A stretch of 64,000 bases of DNA from Cohnella hashimotonis. Lineage in GTDB: Bacteria > Bacillota > Bacilli > Paenibacillales > Paenibacillaceae. Every line of letters starts with the position of its first letter. Position 1 is the stretch's first letter. The notes under the pieces were generated by a model. That model did not search any database. It was not told the DNA's origin and saw only the letters and a program-made list of their open reading frames with translations. Of this stretch, positions 7,552 to 16,238 are shown piece after piece. The position numbers and the translations under genes are program-made. The DNA lies in NCBI RefSeq assembly GCF_030014955.1, contig NZ_JAGRPV010000001.1, positions 2,852,001 through 2,916,000 of the forward strand, given 5' to 3'.

Positions 7552-10335
7552 TTGAGCGATTTGCAGAAAAAAATCAGTAAGGTATACGTACTGTCACACA
7601 CGCATTGGGATCGGGAGTGGTACCAGGATTTCCAGGGCTTTCGCCAGCGGCTCGTACACATGATGGACGAACTCATCGATCATATGGAAGGCGACGAGGC
7701 GTATCGCTACTTCATGCTGGACGGACAGACGATTATTCTGGAGGATTATATCCGTATCCGTCCGGAGCGCAAGGACCGTCTCGCGAAGCTGATCGCGGGC
7801 GGAAGGATTCAGATCGGACCGTGGTATGTCATGCCGGACGAATTCCTGGTCAGCGGCGAATCGTTGATTCGCAATCTGCTCAAAGGCGTTCGCGATTCCC
7901 GCAAATGGGGAGCCGAGCCCGTGCGCTCGGGCTACGTGACCGATATTTTCGGCCATAACAGCCAGCTGCCGCAGCTGCTACAAGGTTTTGGAATCGATCA
8001 TGCCGCGATGTTCAGAGGATTCCATGGCGACAAAGATCCGTCGGAGCTGTGGTGGGAGGGCGCGGACGGGAGCCGGGTGCTGGGGCTCAAGCTCGACGAG
8101 GATCGGGCATACAGCGATTTTTATTTTGCCGTGCGCTGGCCGTTTTTCGAGCGGGACGACGATTACGCAGGCCATGCGGAGGAGCTGGTCCAGCGGGTGC
8201 AGCAGTATTTATCGTTTAAAAATGAACGCGCTACCACCGAAATCGCGATCGGGATGGACGGCGTGGACCATGTCGAGATCGAACCTCAGCTGGCATGGCT
8301 GCTGCGCACCTTGACCGAAGAAACTGGCGTTGAATTCGTTCATGCCACGATCGAGCAATATACGGCCGAGCTGCGTTCGAAAATCAATGCGCTGAAGGTA
8401 CACAGAGGCGAACAGCGCGCGCTCGGTTTCAATGGCATCAACAATTGGGTCCCGGAAAACGTGTTGTCTTCGCGTATTCATCTCAAGCAGCACAATCAGC
8501 ATGGGGAAAATTTGCTGGAGAAATGGGCGGAACCGCTTGGCGTCATGACCGCCGCGCTGGGCAAGCCGTACCCGGCGGGCTTCCTGTCCGAGGCCTGGAC
8601 GCATCTGCTCCAGAACCACCCGCACGATTCCATCTGCGGCTGCTCGATCGATCAGGTCCATCGGGATATGGTCTACCGGTTCGATCAGGCCAGATTAATC
8701 GGCGACGGGCTCGTGAAGGAGAGCGTCCAGTATATCGTCAACCACTTGGATGAAGATCGGGTGGAGGGCAAACAGGTGCTGGCCGTATTCAACATGTCGC
8801 AAAGCGCCATTGACGGCATCGTGGAAATCGAGCTTTCGCTGCCGGCCGGGTCGGACGCCTCGCTGCGGATGGCGAGCCATAATCTGCAAGGCACTTCCTT
8901 CAGGATTTTCGATGGAGATCTGCGCGAGATCGCCTATCAAGTGCTGTCGGTACAGCGCGATCACGCGGAAATGTACCGCCCTTATCGGGAGCTGCCTCGC
9001 GGCCGGGTCAGCGACGTCTACCGGCTGGCGATGCATGCGAAGGTGCCTTCGTTCGGCTATACGGCCTTCACAGTCGAGCCCTTCGAGCTCGATTGGCACG
9101 GACCGCTCGAGTTCAGCGCGCCAAAGCTCGTTGCGCCCGTCCGCCATCCAGGGACGCAAAAGATCGGCGCCCGCGCCTGGGACAACGGGCGGATTCGGCT
9201 GGAGGTACGGCCGGACGGCACGCTCGATATTACCGAGGCAGCGACCGGCCATACGTTCCGCGGACTGCTGCGTTTCGAAGATGAAGGAGACATCGGGGAC
9301 GGCTGGACGCATATGGCGCCGATCGGCAATGAACGCTTTACCTCCGCCGGCGCGCCGGCTCAGCTGTCGGTCGTGTACGACGGTCCATACGCCACTTGCC
9401 TGCGAGTCTGTTCGAGCCTGCGGCTGCCGCAAGGCGTCGACGCATCGGGAGCAAAACGCAGCGATGCTTGGACTGACTTCGCGGTCACAACGTTCGTCAC
9501 ACTGTTGCGGGGGGACCCGAAGGTATACTGCAGGACCGTCGTCGATAACGCGGTGCGCGACCATCGCTTCGGCGTCTGGTTCCCGACTGGACTCGATACG
9601 GACAGCTACGCCGCCAGTACGCCGTTCGACCTGGTGAAACGTCCGTTCCGCGAGCCGGACCGATCCGATTTTTTGCGCAAGCCGTACGAAGCTTTTCCGC
9701 ACAACGGCATTTTGGCCGCGAACGACGGCAAGGCGGGGCTTGCCATCTACAGCAAAGGGCTTTATGAGGTATGCCTGCGCGACGACGAGGACCGGGCGCT
9801 CGGGTTGACCCTATTCCGAAGCACGGCTAAAGAGGTCGGCACCGATCCGGGGGACGGCGGGCAACAGTTGAGGACGATGACGTTCGAGTATGCCATGGAA
9901 CCGTTTCGCGTCGAGGAACAGTTCGAGAGCAGGCTCTGGCTGGCTCATCAGCGCTACGCGGCCGGCATTCGTACTGCGGAACGGCCGGCGGGCCGCGTAT
10001 GGAGAGAATCGCCTTACCGCAGGGCGTCTGATTTACCGCTGTCGGCTTCTTTTCTCGGCATCGTGGGTGCCGGTCTGCAGGTTAGCGCGGTCAAAGCTGC
10101 CGAAGAGGGGAACAACCGCTGGATCGTACGAATCTTCAATACGACCGATCGGGAAGCGAGTGGCAGGCTGATCTGCCAACGGGCGCTTGCCGAAGCCCAT
10201 CTGCTTAATTTGAACGAGGAAACGCTCGGGAATCTGGAAACCGATGGAAGCGAGGTCGCCGTCAAAGCCGGCCCCCGTCAGATCCTCACGATCGGCTTGG
10301 TCTGGGACAACGACAACGGGACCGAGGAACTGTAA
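7552..10335 (+). CDS. GH38 alpha-mannosidase
   Basis: 927 residues, the expected length for a bacterial GH38 enzyme (MngB type). The N-terminal catalytic domain opens with the zinc-site motif HTHWDREW (residues 16-23). The catalytic nucleophile is Asp131 in GYVTDIFGHNSQ. The middle helical domain (about 280-380) and the beta-sandwich C-terminal domains follow. No signal peptide, so it acts in the cytoplasm on imported mannosides, releasing mannose with retention of configuration. Start is TTG, preceded by GAGGGGG. Control by the upstream GntR-type regulator is likely. GH38 enzymes can also act on 2-O-mannosylglycerate or other alpha-mannosides, so the natural substrate is open. Confidence 0.95.
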   Translation: MSDLQKKISKVYVLSHTHWDREWYQDFQGFRQRLVHMMDELIDHMEGDEAYRYFMLDGQTIILEDYIRIRPERKDRLAKLIAGGRIQIGPWYVMPDEFLVSGESLIRNLLKGVRDSRKWGAEPVRSGYVTDIFGHNSQLPQLLQGFGIDHAAMFRGFHGDKDPSELWWEGADGSRVLGLKLDEDRAYSDFYFAVRWPFFERDDDYAGHAEELVQRVQQYLSFKNERATTEIAIGMDGVDHVEIEPQLAWLLRTLTEETGVEFVHATIEQYTAELRSKINALKVHRGEQRALGFNGINNWVPENVLSSRIHLKQHNQHGENLLEKWAEPLGVMTAALGKPYPAGFLSEAWTHLLQNHPHDSICGCSIDQVHRDMVYRFDQARLIGDGLVKESVQYIVNHLDEDRVEGKQVLAVFNMSQSAIDGIVEIELSLPAGSDASLRMASHNLQGTSFRIFDGDLREIAYQVLSVQRDHAEMYRPYRELPRGRVSDVYRLAMHAKVPSFGYTAFTVEPFELDWHGPLEFSAPKLVAPVRHPGTQKIGARAWDNGRIRLEVRPDGTLDITEAATGHTFRGLLRFEDEGDIGDGWTHMAPIGNERFTSAGAPAQLSVVYDGPYATCLRVCSSLRLPQGVDASGAKRSDAWTDFAVTTFVTLLRGDPKVYCRTVVDNAVRDHRFGVWFPTGLDTDSYAASTPFDLVKRPFREPDRSDFLRKPYEAFPHNGILAANDGKAGLAIYSKGLYEVCLRDDEDRALGLTLFRSTAKEVGTDPGDGGQQLRTMTFEYAMEPFRVEEQFESRLWLAHQRYAAGIRTAERPAGRVWRESPYRRASDLPLSASFLGIVGAGLQVSAVKAAEEGNNRWIVRIFNTTDREASGRLICQRALAEAHLLNLNEETLGNLETDGSEVAVKAGPRQILTIGLVWDNDNGTEEL

Positions 10336-10491
10336 TTTAATTCGAATGCTTCGCTTTCCCAAGGGGATTAGCCGCTTGCCTGGCGCACTGCGGGGAGGAA
10401 AAGACGCAAGCGTTGTCGAATTGTAGCTCGCATTGACGGCTCGACGATCGCATTTGCGATAATCCTGACGAACTGCCGGAGGGAGGCGCTT

Positions 10492-11748
10492 GTGTTGACT
10501 TGGACGGTATGGATCGCAGATGACGAGCGGATTCAGCGGGAGGGCATCGTCGAACATGTGCCTTGGCAGCAAATGGGGCTGGTCCTGGCCGGCACGGCGG
10601 CGAACGGCAAGGAGGCGCTGGAGGGCATGCAAGCCGCGCCGCCCGATATTTTGGTGACCGATATCAAGATGCCGTTAATGGGCGGCCTTGATCTCGCGAA
10701 GCAGGCCAAGGCGCTGAATCCGCGCATGAAAATCGTCATTATAAGCGGCTATGACGATTTTGAATATGCCCGCACGGCGATCGAGCTGAGCGCCACGGCT
10801 TATCTGTTGAAGCCGCTTGATTTTTACGCGCTGCTGGAAACGCTTAAAAGTGTCGCCTCCGCCTGCGAAGAAGAGGCCGGGCAGGAACGGACGCGGCTCG
10901 AGCTTCAGCGCCGGATGGCGGAGACCGAGCCGCTGGCCGTGCGCCAGCTGCTGCGCGATGTGCTGCAGGGGCGTCTGGCCGATCCGGATGCGATCGAAGC
11001 GATGATGCGCGATGCCGGCATGCCGGCGGCGGACGAATACGCGGTTGCCGTACTAAGAGGAGCGGAGGAAAGGCCCGGAGCCAAAGATAAGGGAAGCTGC
11101 GCAACGCAGCTCGCGCAAAATCTGGCATCCATCGGCCGGGCCCTGCGGTGGTCGGAATGGTATTGGTCGGACGGCGATGAACTGGTCTGGATCGCGGCAG
11201 CCGCGGAAGAAGAAGCGGTCCGCGCGCTGGAAGCCCTTCGCGTTTATGCGAACGGCGAACTGGGGACGCATCTGGCCGCCTGCGTCTGCGGCGGAATAAG
11301 CGATCCGGGCGGATTCCCCGAGTCGTACCGGCGCGCCTCCGCCGAGCTGTCCCGGCGGGCGGGTCAGGATCCGAACAAGACCGTCATACTCGGCGGCGCG
11401 CGCGTCCTGAACAAGGAGTTGCCCGTGCAGCGGATTATCACCTATATCGAGACCCGCTACGGCGGTCCGATTACGGTCGAGGAATTGGCCAAAATGGTGT
11501 TTCTTACGCCCAATTACATCAGCAATTTATTCAAAGAGCAGACCGGAGAGACGATTATCGATTATGTGACGGGCGTGCGGCTGCGCCACGCCCGCCATCA
11601 ATTGGCGGATCCGAACCGCAAAATATACGAGATCGCCGAAAGTACAGGGTTCAACAGCACGTCTTATTTCAGCGTCGTCTTTAAAAACGCGTACGGCGTA
11701 AGTCCGAAGGAGTACAGAGAATCGCTGAGGGAGCGGATCCCCGAATGA
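10492..11748 (+). CDS. YesN-type response regulator (receiver + AraC output)
   Basis: 418 residues. The receiver domain (1-125) has Asp10/Asp11 and the phosphoacceptor Asp57 in ILVTDIKMP, with Lys in YLLKPLDF. A linker region follows, then an AraC-type DNA-binding domain (about 315-415) ending in SYFSVVFKNAYGVSPKEYR. GTG start with GGGAGG upstream. A possible promoter is TTGACG (10433-10438) with an extended TGCGATAAT. The gene overlaps the histidine kinase by four bases, so the pair forms one two-component system. Such YesN/YesM systems commonly control the adjacent LplBC-type sugar importer. Confidence 0.93.
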   Translation: MLTWTVWIADDERIQREGIVEHVPWQQMGLVLAGTAANGKEALEGMQAAPPDILVTDIKMPLMGGLDLAKQAKALNPRMKIVIISGYDDFEYARTAIELSATAYLLKPLDFYALLETLKSVASACEEEAGQERTRLELQRRMAETEPLAVRQLLRDVLQGRLADPDAIEAMMRDAGMPAADEYAVAVLRGAEERPGAKDKGSCATQLAQNLASIGRALRWSEWYWSDGDELVWIAAAAEEEAVRALEALRVYANGELGTHLAACVCGGISDPGGFPESYRRASAELSRRAGQDPNKTVILGGARVLNKELPVQRIITYIETRYGGPITVEELAKMVFLTPNYISNLFKEQTGETIIDYVTGVRLRHARHQLADPNRKIYEIAESTGFNSTSYFSVVFKNAYGVSPKEYRESLRERIPE

Positions 11749-13577
11749 GGACGAGGATGCCGCTGCGCGTCCACGACATCTCGATCAAGCACAAAATGAT
11801 GTTCAGCTACGGACTGCTCGTCCTGGTGTCCATCGTCGCGCTCGGGGCCGCGTATTACGCCAGCATGCAAAAGTACGTATACGAGCAAGCGAGCGAGTCG
11901 TACCGGCAGACGCTGTCGCAGGTCGTGCTGAATACCGAATACAAGCTCAACAATTACGATCAGCTGCTTAACCAGTACGTTTCGGATTCTAAATTCGTCG
12001 GCGCGGTATCGTTCGCGTTTACGTCGCCGGGCGATTATTCCTACGCTTACCTGAATACGATCTCGCGGTACTTCGAAATCGGCAAGCAGGACAACAACAT
12101 CGAATCCATCATTTTGTACAAAAACAATCAGACGCTGCCGGAATCGGGCGACGTGCTGATCGATATCGACTATATTTTGCGAACCGCCTGGTACGAAGAA
12201 TATTTCGCGCACACGGAAAGTTATACGATCAACGACTATATTGCGCTTTCGAAGCGCAAATTTTGGATCGTTACCGACGAGGTGAACAAGCCCGACTACG
12301 GGTTGTCCGGAGCAAACGGCGGCTTAACGGGCGAGAAGCGGGTAGCGATCATTAAACCGGTCATCTATAATTTCGAAAAGCTGTCGGGGATCTTCGAGCT
12401 GTTCGTTCGTTACGACCGCATCTTCGGGGATTTCGCGGCTGCCGGTACCGAACCTGACGATTACATGCTCGTCGCGAACGACAAATGGCAGACCGTCTAT
12501 GCGAGCCTGGGAGCGGAGGTTCCCGGCACGGATGCGCTCAGGGCCGCGTTGGCGCAGAAGGCTGCGGCGTACACCGCCGGCCCGACGGCCGGCAAGTTCA
12601 GAATGAAACTGGACGGCGCCGACAAAATGGTGCTTTACGAGCGGGGCGGAGATTCCGGCTGGCTGTACGTCCGCGTGCTGTCGTACGACCGTTTGTTCGC
12701 TGGCGCCAAAACGGTCCGGCAGTTCACGATCGTCGTAGGGGCGCTGTGCCTGCTGATCAGTCTGCTGCTGGCGCTTGCGCTGGCCAGGATGATCGCCCGT
12801 CGGCTGTCGGTGCTGTCCGGCCAGATGAAGAGCGTCGAGGATCTTACGCTTGACGTCAAAGTGGATATCGACGGGCGCGACGAGATCGGCGCGCTGGCCC
12901 GGAGCTACAACCGGATGATCCGCAAGATCAGGGAGCTGGTCGAACAGCTGACGGCCAGCCAGCAGACGCAGCGGGAGTCCGAGCTCAAAGCGCTGCAGAC
13001 ACAGATCAATCCGCATTTTCTGTACAATACGCTGGCGACGATCAACTGGATGGCGATGGGCGGCCAGCATGCCAAAATAATCGGGATGGTCAACCATCTG
13101 GCGACCTTCTACCGCCTGTCACTCAACAAAGGCCTGCCGTTGCTTCCGGTGAAGGAGGAAATCCGCCATTTGCAGGCGTACACGGAAATTCAGAAAATCC
13201 GGCTGGAGGAACGGATTCATTTCATCTACGAAGTGGGGGCGGGCATCGAATCGTGCCTTACGCTGAAGCTGATTCTTCAGCCGTTCGTGGAAAACGCGAT
13301 CCTGCATGGCGCGGAGCGAAAGGCGGGCACGACGGCGATCGCGATCCGGGCGTATCGGGCGGACGAAGAGCTGTTGTTCGAGATCGAGGACGACGGCGTC
13401 GGCATGTCCGCCCCGCCTGCGGCCGATTTTTTCCCGTTCGGCAACGGCTACGGCATTCGCAACGTGCACGAACGCATCCGGCTTCATTACGGGCAGGCAT
13501 ACGGCGTTTCGATTGAGAGCGCGGAAGGCGCCGGTACAAAAGTGACGATCCGCATCCCGATCGTCAGCGAAGAGTAG
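11745..13577 (+). CDS. YesM-type sensor histidine kinase
   Basis: 610 residues. One membrane helix near the N-terminus (about 22-45) and a second near 327-350 bracket an extracellular sensor region of about 280 residues. A HAMP linker follows, then the His_kinase domain with phosphoacceptor His424 in QINPHFLYNTL, and an ATP-binding domain with FVENAILHG and GNGYGIRNVHERI. This is the YesM family, which senses extracellular sugars or their binding proteins and phosphorylates YesN. ATG overlaps the stop of yesN. The start is at the TGA/ATG overlap. Confidence 0.95.
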   Translation: MRTRMPLRVHDISIKHKMMFSYGLLVLVSIVALGAAYYASMQKYVYEQASESYRQTLSQVVLNTEYKLNNYDQLLNQYVSDSKFVGAVSFAFTSPGDYSYAYLNTISRYFEIGKQDNNIESIILYKNNQTLPESGDVLIDIDYILRTAWYEEYFAHTESYTINDYIALSKRKFWIVTDEVNKPDYGLSGANGGLTGEKRVAIIKPVIYNFEKLSGIFELFVRYDRIFGDFAAAGTEPDDYMLVANDKWQTVYASLGAEVPGTDALRAALAQKAAAYTAGPTAGKFRMKLDGADKMVLYERGGDSGWLYVRVLSYDRLFAGAKTVRQFTIVVGALCLLISLLLALALARMIARRLSVLSGQMKSVEDLTLDVKVDIDGRDEIGALARSYNRMIRKIRELVEQLTASQQTQRESELKALQTQINPHFLYNTLATINWMAMGGQHAKIIGMVNHLATFYRLSLNKGLPLLPVKEEIRHLQAYTEIQKIRLEERIHFIYEVGAGIESCLTLKLILQPFVENAILHGAERKAGTTAIAIRAYRADEELLFEIEDDGVGMSAPPAADFFPFGNGYGIRNVHERIRLHYGQAYGVSIESAEGAGTKVTIRIPIVSEE

Positions 13578-13616
13578 AGAAGACTTCCCAGTATACCGCC
13601 CAGTCCCGCCATGTAA

Positions 13617-14087
13617 CGCTGTACAGCGATTCTTTGCCCCGAATGCTCGCTCGGTCCCGCCAGTTAACGCTGTACAGCGTCTCTTTCTCGCGGATGCCCG
13701 CTCGGTCCCGATATGTAACGCTGTACAGCGCCTCTTTCTAGCGGATGCCCGCTCGATTCCGCCATGTAACGCTGTACAGCGTCTCTTTCTCGCAAATGTC
13801 CGCTCGATCCCGCCAATTAACGCTGTACAGCGCCTCTTTGCTCCGGATGCCCGGCCGGTCGAGCAAAGTAGCGCTGTACAGCGTCTCTTTTTCGCGGATG
13901 CCCGCTCGGTCCCGCCATGTAACGCTGCACAGCGTCTCTTTCTCGCGGATGCCCGCTCGGTCCCGATATGTAACGCTGTACAGCGTCTCTTTCTCGCGGA
14001 TGCCCGCTCGGTCTCGAAATGTAACGTTGAACAGCGTCTCTTTCTCGCGAATGTCCGCTCGGTCCCGTCAAGTAGCTATCCAGCGTC
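13617..14087. repeat. 51-bp tandem repeat array with a 12-bp palindromic core
   Basis: Ten units of 51 bp occupy about 13585-14100 between the yesM-type gene and the importer genes. Each holds the perfect palindrome CGCTGTACAGCG, starting at 13617, 13668, 13719, 13770, 13821, 13872, 13923 (one change), 13974, 14025 (degenerate) and about 14075 (decayed). The spacing is exactly 51 through nine units. The 39 bases between cores are a less strict CTCTTTCTCGCGGATGCC and GCTCGGTCCCGCCATGTAA pattern. Since 51 is a multiple of three, reading frames stay open through the array on both strands; they have no ribosome site and are judged artefacts of the repeat. Confidence 0.95.
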
Positions 14088-14226
14088 TCATTCCTTTTCA
14101 GTACAGGAAACCCATGCCCAAACAAAGCCCCTCAATGCCACCCTTTTTTTTATTAGCACAGGCCCATATTATGGCAATAATCGGCCATTGAAAGCAATAG
14201 CGCTCCCGAAGGATGCTGACGCTCTT

Positions 14227-14276
14227 TTTGCAAGCGGATACAAATTGCGTAGAATTTTTAAACCAGTCCCGTAGAA
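14227..14276 (+). promoter_or_regulatory. Candidate promoter and direct repeat before the importer genes
   Basis: TTGCAA (14227-14232) and TAGAAT (14249-14254) are 16 bases apart. CGTAGAAT occurs twice, at 14247 and 14269, 22 bases apart, about two helical turns, which is how AraC-type output domains such as YesN often bind. The rest of 14101-14359 shows no gene. Confidence 0.3.
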
Positions 14277-14359
14277 TCCTGGATTTTTCACCGGCAGCTC
14301 CCCCTATATACTTAGAGACATCAAGCGCAAGGCGCAACTACGTAAAAGGGAGTGTCGTT

Positions 14360-15259
14360 TTGCAAAGCGTATGGAACAACCGCTATCTTTATCTGTTCGT
14401 CCTCCCTGGCGTCGTCTGGTTTCTCGTTTTTGCCTATCAGCCGATGTACGGCGTGCTCATCGCCTTCAAGGATTACGACATCATTAAAGGGGTCTTCCGC
14501 AGCGACTGGGTCGGCCTTGCTCATTTCAGGGAGCTGTTCGGCAGTCCGAACTTCGAGGTGCTGCTCCGCAATACGATCGCGATCAGCTTGCTGAAGATGG
14601 TCTTCGGCTTCCCCGCCCCGATCGTGCTGGCCCTGATGTTGAACGAGGTGCGAAGCCGACTGTTCAAGCGGCTCGCGCAGACCGTCTCTTACCTTCCCTT
14701 TTTCGTTTCCTGGGTCGTCATTACCGGCATCTGGTACGATCTGTTCAGCGTCGACGGCGGGTTCATCAATCAAACGCTTGCGAGCCTTGGAATCATCAAG
14801 GAGCCGATATTCTGGTTCGGCAACCCCAATTACTTCTGGGGCATGATACTTGCCTCCGACATCTGGAAAGGCATCGGCTTCGGGACGATCATCTTTCTGG
14901 CCTCGATTACCTCGGTCAACCCGGAACTGTACGAATCGGCCGTCGTGGACGGCGCGAACCGCTGGCGGCAGGTATGGCATATTACGCTTCCCGCGATCCG
15001 CGCGACGATCGTCCTGCTGTTCATCCTCAATATCGCGCATTTCCTGGACGCGGGCTTCGAGCAGATCTACGCGATGCAGAACAACATGGTGCTGGACCGG
15101 GCGGAAATTATCGATACGTACGTCATGAAGGTCGGCGTATTCAGGGCGAACTACGAAATCGCGACGGCTGTCGGTTTGTTCAAGTCCGTAATCGGTTTGA
15201 TTTTGCTCGTCTCCGCTAATTTTATCGTCAAAAAGTTCGGGGAAGACGGGGTATTTTAG
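14360..15259 (+). CDS. Sugar ABC transporter permease (LplB type)
   Basis: 299 residues with about six membrane segments, starting LYLFVLPGVVWFLVFAYQPMYG, which is typical of the first permease of the LplB/YteP family that imports oligosaccharides. The EAA loop for the ATPase is seen in ESAVVDGANRWRQVWHITLPAI. A TTG at 14360 is preferred as start because AAAGGGAG lies 8 bases upstream and the protein then begins where relatives do; the frame stays open further 5'. It forms an operon with the next permease and the lipoprotein. The ATPase is not encoded here; a shared MsmX-type ATPase elsewhere is expected (family knowledge). Confidence 0.93.
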   Translation: MQSVWNNRYLYLFVLPGVVWFLVFAYQPMYGVLIAFKDYDIIKGVFRSDWVGLAHFRELFGSPNFEVLLRNTIAISLLKMVFGFPAPIVLALMLNEVRSRLFKRLAQTVSYLPFFVSWVVITGIWYDLFSVDGGFINQTLASLGIIKEPIFWFGNPNYFWGMILASDIWKGIGFGTIIFLASITSVNPELYESAVVDGANRWRQVWHITLPAIRATIVLLFILNIAHFLDAGFEQIYAMQNNMVLDRAEIIDTYVMKVGVFRANYEIATAVGLFKSVIGLILLVSANFIVKKFGEDGVF

Positions 15260-15301
15260 AGCGATCCAAGCGATCCATTCGAAGCATTCCGGGAGGTCAT
15301 C

Positions 15302-16192
15302 ATGAAGCAAACGCGCGGGGAAAAAGCGTTTCAATGGTTCAACTATTTGTTCTTGAGCGTTCTCTGCTTTACCTTTTTGTTTCCGTTCTGGCGAATCGCG
15401 GCGCTTTCGTTGAACGAGGGACTCGACGCCTCGCGAGGCGGCATCAACTTCTGGCCTCGCAAGTTCACGTTCGACAACTTTGCGGCCGTCTTTTCCAGAA
15501 GCGATATCATGAATGCGTATGCGATCTCGATCGGACGGACGGTCATCGGGACGCTGCTATCGATCGTCCTAGTCTCGCTGATGGCCTACGGCCTGTCCAA
15601 GCAGCGGCTGAAGGGTCGCGGCATCATTAACGTCATGCTGATATTGACGATGTTTTTCAGCGGCGGGCTCATCCCTACCTATATGCTTTACAAGTCGCTG
15701 CACCTGCTCAATACCTTCTGGGTGTACATTGTTCCCACGCTTTACGGCGCCGCCGCCGTTTTTATTTTCCGTTCCTTCTTCCGCGCCATGCCGCAGGAGC
15801 TGGAGGATTCGGCACAGCTTGACGGCGCGAACGACTTGACCATTTTTTCTCGGATCGCTGTGCCGCTCAGCCTGCCGATATTCGCCACGATGGCGCTCTT
15901 CTCCGCCGTCGGACACTGGAACGATTACTTGACCGCGGTCATTTACACGACGGACGAGCATTTGCTGCCGCTTCAGACGCTGCTGATGAAAGTCATGAAC
16001 ATCAATCAAAACGAGGCAGGCAATCTGGCGTACGGCGTCGTGAACTTAAACGAAAGCTCGAGACGGACCGTCACGGCCGAATCGGTCAAGATGGCCATGC
16101 TTATCGTCGTCGTTCTGCCCATTCTGACGGTCTATCCGTTCCTCCAGCGCTACTTCGTGAAGGGAGTGATCATCGGCTCGTTAAAAGGCTAG
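15302..16192 (+). CDS. Sugar ABC transporter permease (LplC/YtcP type)
   Basis: 296 residues with six predicted membrane helices. It has the binding-protein-dependent permease fold with the EAA motif near EDSAQLDGANDLTIFSRIAVPLSLP, and ends in the family-typical RYFVKGVIIGSLKG. It is the partner of the upstream permease in an oligosaccharide importer. The gap to the upstream gene is about 40 bases, with GGGAGG before the ATG. Cytoplasmic membrane protein. Confidence 0.94.
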   Translation: MKQTRGEKAFQWFNYLFLSVLCFTFLFPFWRIAALSLNEGLDASRGGINFWPRKFTFDNFAAVFSRSDIMNAYAISIGRTVIGTLLSIVLVSLMAYGLSKQRLKGRGIINVMLILTMFFSGGLIPTYMLYKSLHLLNTFWVYIVPTLYGAAAVFIFRSFFRAMPQELEDSAQLDGANDLTIFSRIAVPLSLPIFATMALFSAVGHWNDYLTAVIYTTDEHLLPLQTLLMKVMNINQNEAGNLAYGVVNLNESSRRTVTAESVKMAMLIVVVLPILTVYPFLQRYFVKGVIIGSLKG

Positions 16193-16238
16193 GGGATCGG
16201 CTGCGAACAAATTTCAAACAAGGGTGGTTGTCGTCAAC

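Noticed and set aside
13745..14191. Open frames on both strands with a 17-residue repeat
   Set aside because: They follow the 51-bp DNA repeat; no ribosome site, no conserved start, and both strands are open.
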